Source: CAYMEV01 sp964389675 [NCBI: uncultured Candidatus Sumerlaeota bacterium] (GTDB taxonomy: Bacteria > CAYMEV01). Taken from it: DNA of 5,981 nucleotides. The DNA lies in the NCBI GenBank assembly GCA_964389675.1, contig CAYMEV010000005.1, positions 1 through 5,981 of the forward strand, written 5' to 3'. Position 1 is the first letter of the stretch; the number at the start of each line of letters is the position of its first letter. The position numbers and the translations under genes were made by a program. This document shows positions 5,178-5,981 of this stretch, piece after piece. The notes under the pieces are model-generated. The model had not been told where the DNA came from and ran no database searches. It worked only from the letters and a program-made list of their open reading frames with translations.

Positions 5178-5981
5178 ATGTTAGAAAATAGCAAATTAAG
5201 ATTTATTAGATATGCAAAAATATCGGTATTGTTATTAATCATGATCTCAGCTGTTAACCTGTCATCCTTTGGATCCAGGGCTTATTTCCCAAGCATTGAA
5301 GAAATAATCTATGAGTCAGACTGCATAGTGCATGGAAGGGTTGTGGATGCATATATGGGAGATCCTCCGCATAGATGGGTATACTATAAAGTTGAGATAT
5401 ATGAGATTATCTACGATGATAAAGAGACAAATATCATTGAATCCGGGGAAACCGGTCATGTAACATTTGCCATACCTGGAGGCGATCTTAGAGGTGTTCC
5501 CAGGGAAAAACTGAAACCAGAGCGTGGCGTGGTTTCATCGAATCCTGATATGCCAGGTTTTAATATTGGCGAAGAGCTTATTTTGTTTCTAAGAGAATAT
5601 ATAGCTCCTGACAACACCATGCTTATTTCAATTGTCAACAGAGCAGATGGCTTTATGAAGGTGGAGGAGAAAGATGGGGGAAAAATGCTGACCACAGTAT
5701 ATATTAAGTTTAAACCTGAAGGGGTAATTCAGAGGTATATTGAAAACACTCCTGTTAAACCCGAAGAATTCATTAAGCAGATAAAGGAAAACATAGAAAA
5801 GATCAAGAGCAATCCCGAATATGACTTTGAAAAAAGGATAGAAAGGGAAGAAAGAGAGAAGAAGGATAACAGGGATAAAGCATCTTACCCTCCCTCATCA
5901 AGGAATAATAATCCCATGGGACCACCATTCCCACTGAAGCCGGGTGATGAAAACAAAAAAATAATCATTAAATCTACTAAT
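5178..5981 (+). CDS. Exported protein, beta-rich N-terminal domain (3' end outside window)
   Basis: The gene starts at ATG 5178 after a good ribosome site (GGAGGA, 5168-5173, spacer 4) and is open for 268 codons to the window edge. Residues 1-35 form a signal peptide: a basic N-region (KLRFIRYAK), a hydrophobic core at 15-26, and likely cleavage after SRA at residue 35. Residues 38-140 form a beta-rich module: YESDCIVHGRVVDAYMG at 45-61, alternating strands at 67-80 (WVYYKVEIYEIIYD), VTFAIPGGD at 95-103 and NIGEELILFL at 129-138. I recall this layout (ESD-x-[IV]-V-x-G-x-V, a PGG loop, then a G-E-x-L-x-L-F-L strand) from secreted bacterial proteins of undefined function, sometimes attached to proteases. 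The tail from about 195 is highly charged (KRIEREEREKKDNRDK), then proline-rich (YPPSSR, MGPPFPLKPGD). It looks like a linker or disordered C-terminus. No catalytic motif is visible in the part present. Confidence 0.85.
   Translation, partial: MLENSKLRFIRYAKISVLLLIMISAVNLSSFGSRAYFPSIEEIIYESDCIVHGRVVDAYMGDPPHRWVYYKVEIYEIIYDDKETNIIESGETGHVTFAIPGGDLRGVPREKLKPERGVVSSNPDMPGFNIGEELILFLREYIAPDNTMLISIVNRADGFMKVEEKDGGKMLTTVYIKFKPEGVIQRYIENTPVKPEEFIKQIKENIEKIKSNPEYDFEKRIEREEREKKDNRDKASYPPSSRNNNPMGPPFPLKPGDENKKIIIKSTN

Noticed and set aside
5456-5695. 79-codon open frame on the minus strand
   Set aside because: It is antisense to the signal-peptide-bearing gene at 5178, whose own frame has a good ribosome site and continuous coding character.
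1-5981. CRISPR array, tRNA or rRNA genes
   Set aside because: No regularly spaced repeats, and no tRNA or rRNA signature sequences, were seen on either strand.

Overview
The window is AT-rich bacterial DNA with heavy use of ATA, AGA and AGG codons. Two of its proteins carry Sec-type signal peptides, and Shine-Dalgarno motifs and sigma70-like promoters are visible. I cannot place it in a phylum from sequence alone. Nothing resembles a housekeeping gene, and transposase debris at two places suggests an accessory region of a chromosome.

Layout: (1) Bases 1-191 carry the decayed C-terminal end of a DDE/integrase-core transposase on the minus strand (stop at 3-5), then a good plus-strand promoter (130-158). 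(2) Bases 192-2453 encode a 753-residue, mostly helical, probably cytoplasmic protein of unknown function. It contains at least one pair of related segments about 204 residues apart. (3) Bases 2495-4435, convergent and 42 bases away, encode a 646-residue exported protein of unknown function that starts at TTG. (4) Bases 4575-4861 hold a broken IS3-type OrfA (transposase helix-turn-helix subunit) on the minus strand. An imperfect 17-bp tandem duplication right after the ATG throws the reading frame, and the 3' part of the element is missing. (5) Bases 4862-5177 are a 316-base leader region. It contains a near-ideal promoter (TTGACA, 18 bp, TATAAT) whose -35 box lies inside the probable end of the insertion sequence and whose -10 box lies outside it. 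It also has two tiny overlapping open frames and a perfect 14-bp palindrome. (6) From 5178 to the window end runs an incomplete gene for another exported protein, with a beta-rich N-terminal domain and a charged, proline-rich tail.

No known defence, secretion or metabolic system can be recognised. The large genes look unrelated to one another, and the convergent pair need not work together. The best-supported unusual points are the frame-breaking duplication in the transposase remnant and the likely insertion-sequence-derived promoter reading into the last gene. The internal duplication within the 753-residue protein and its lack of any recognised family come next.
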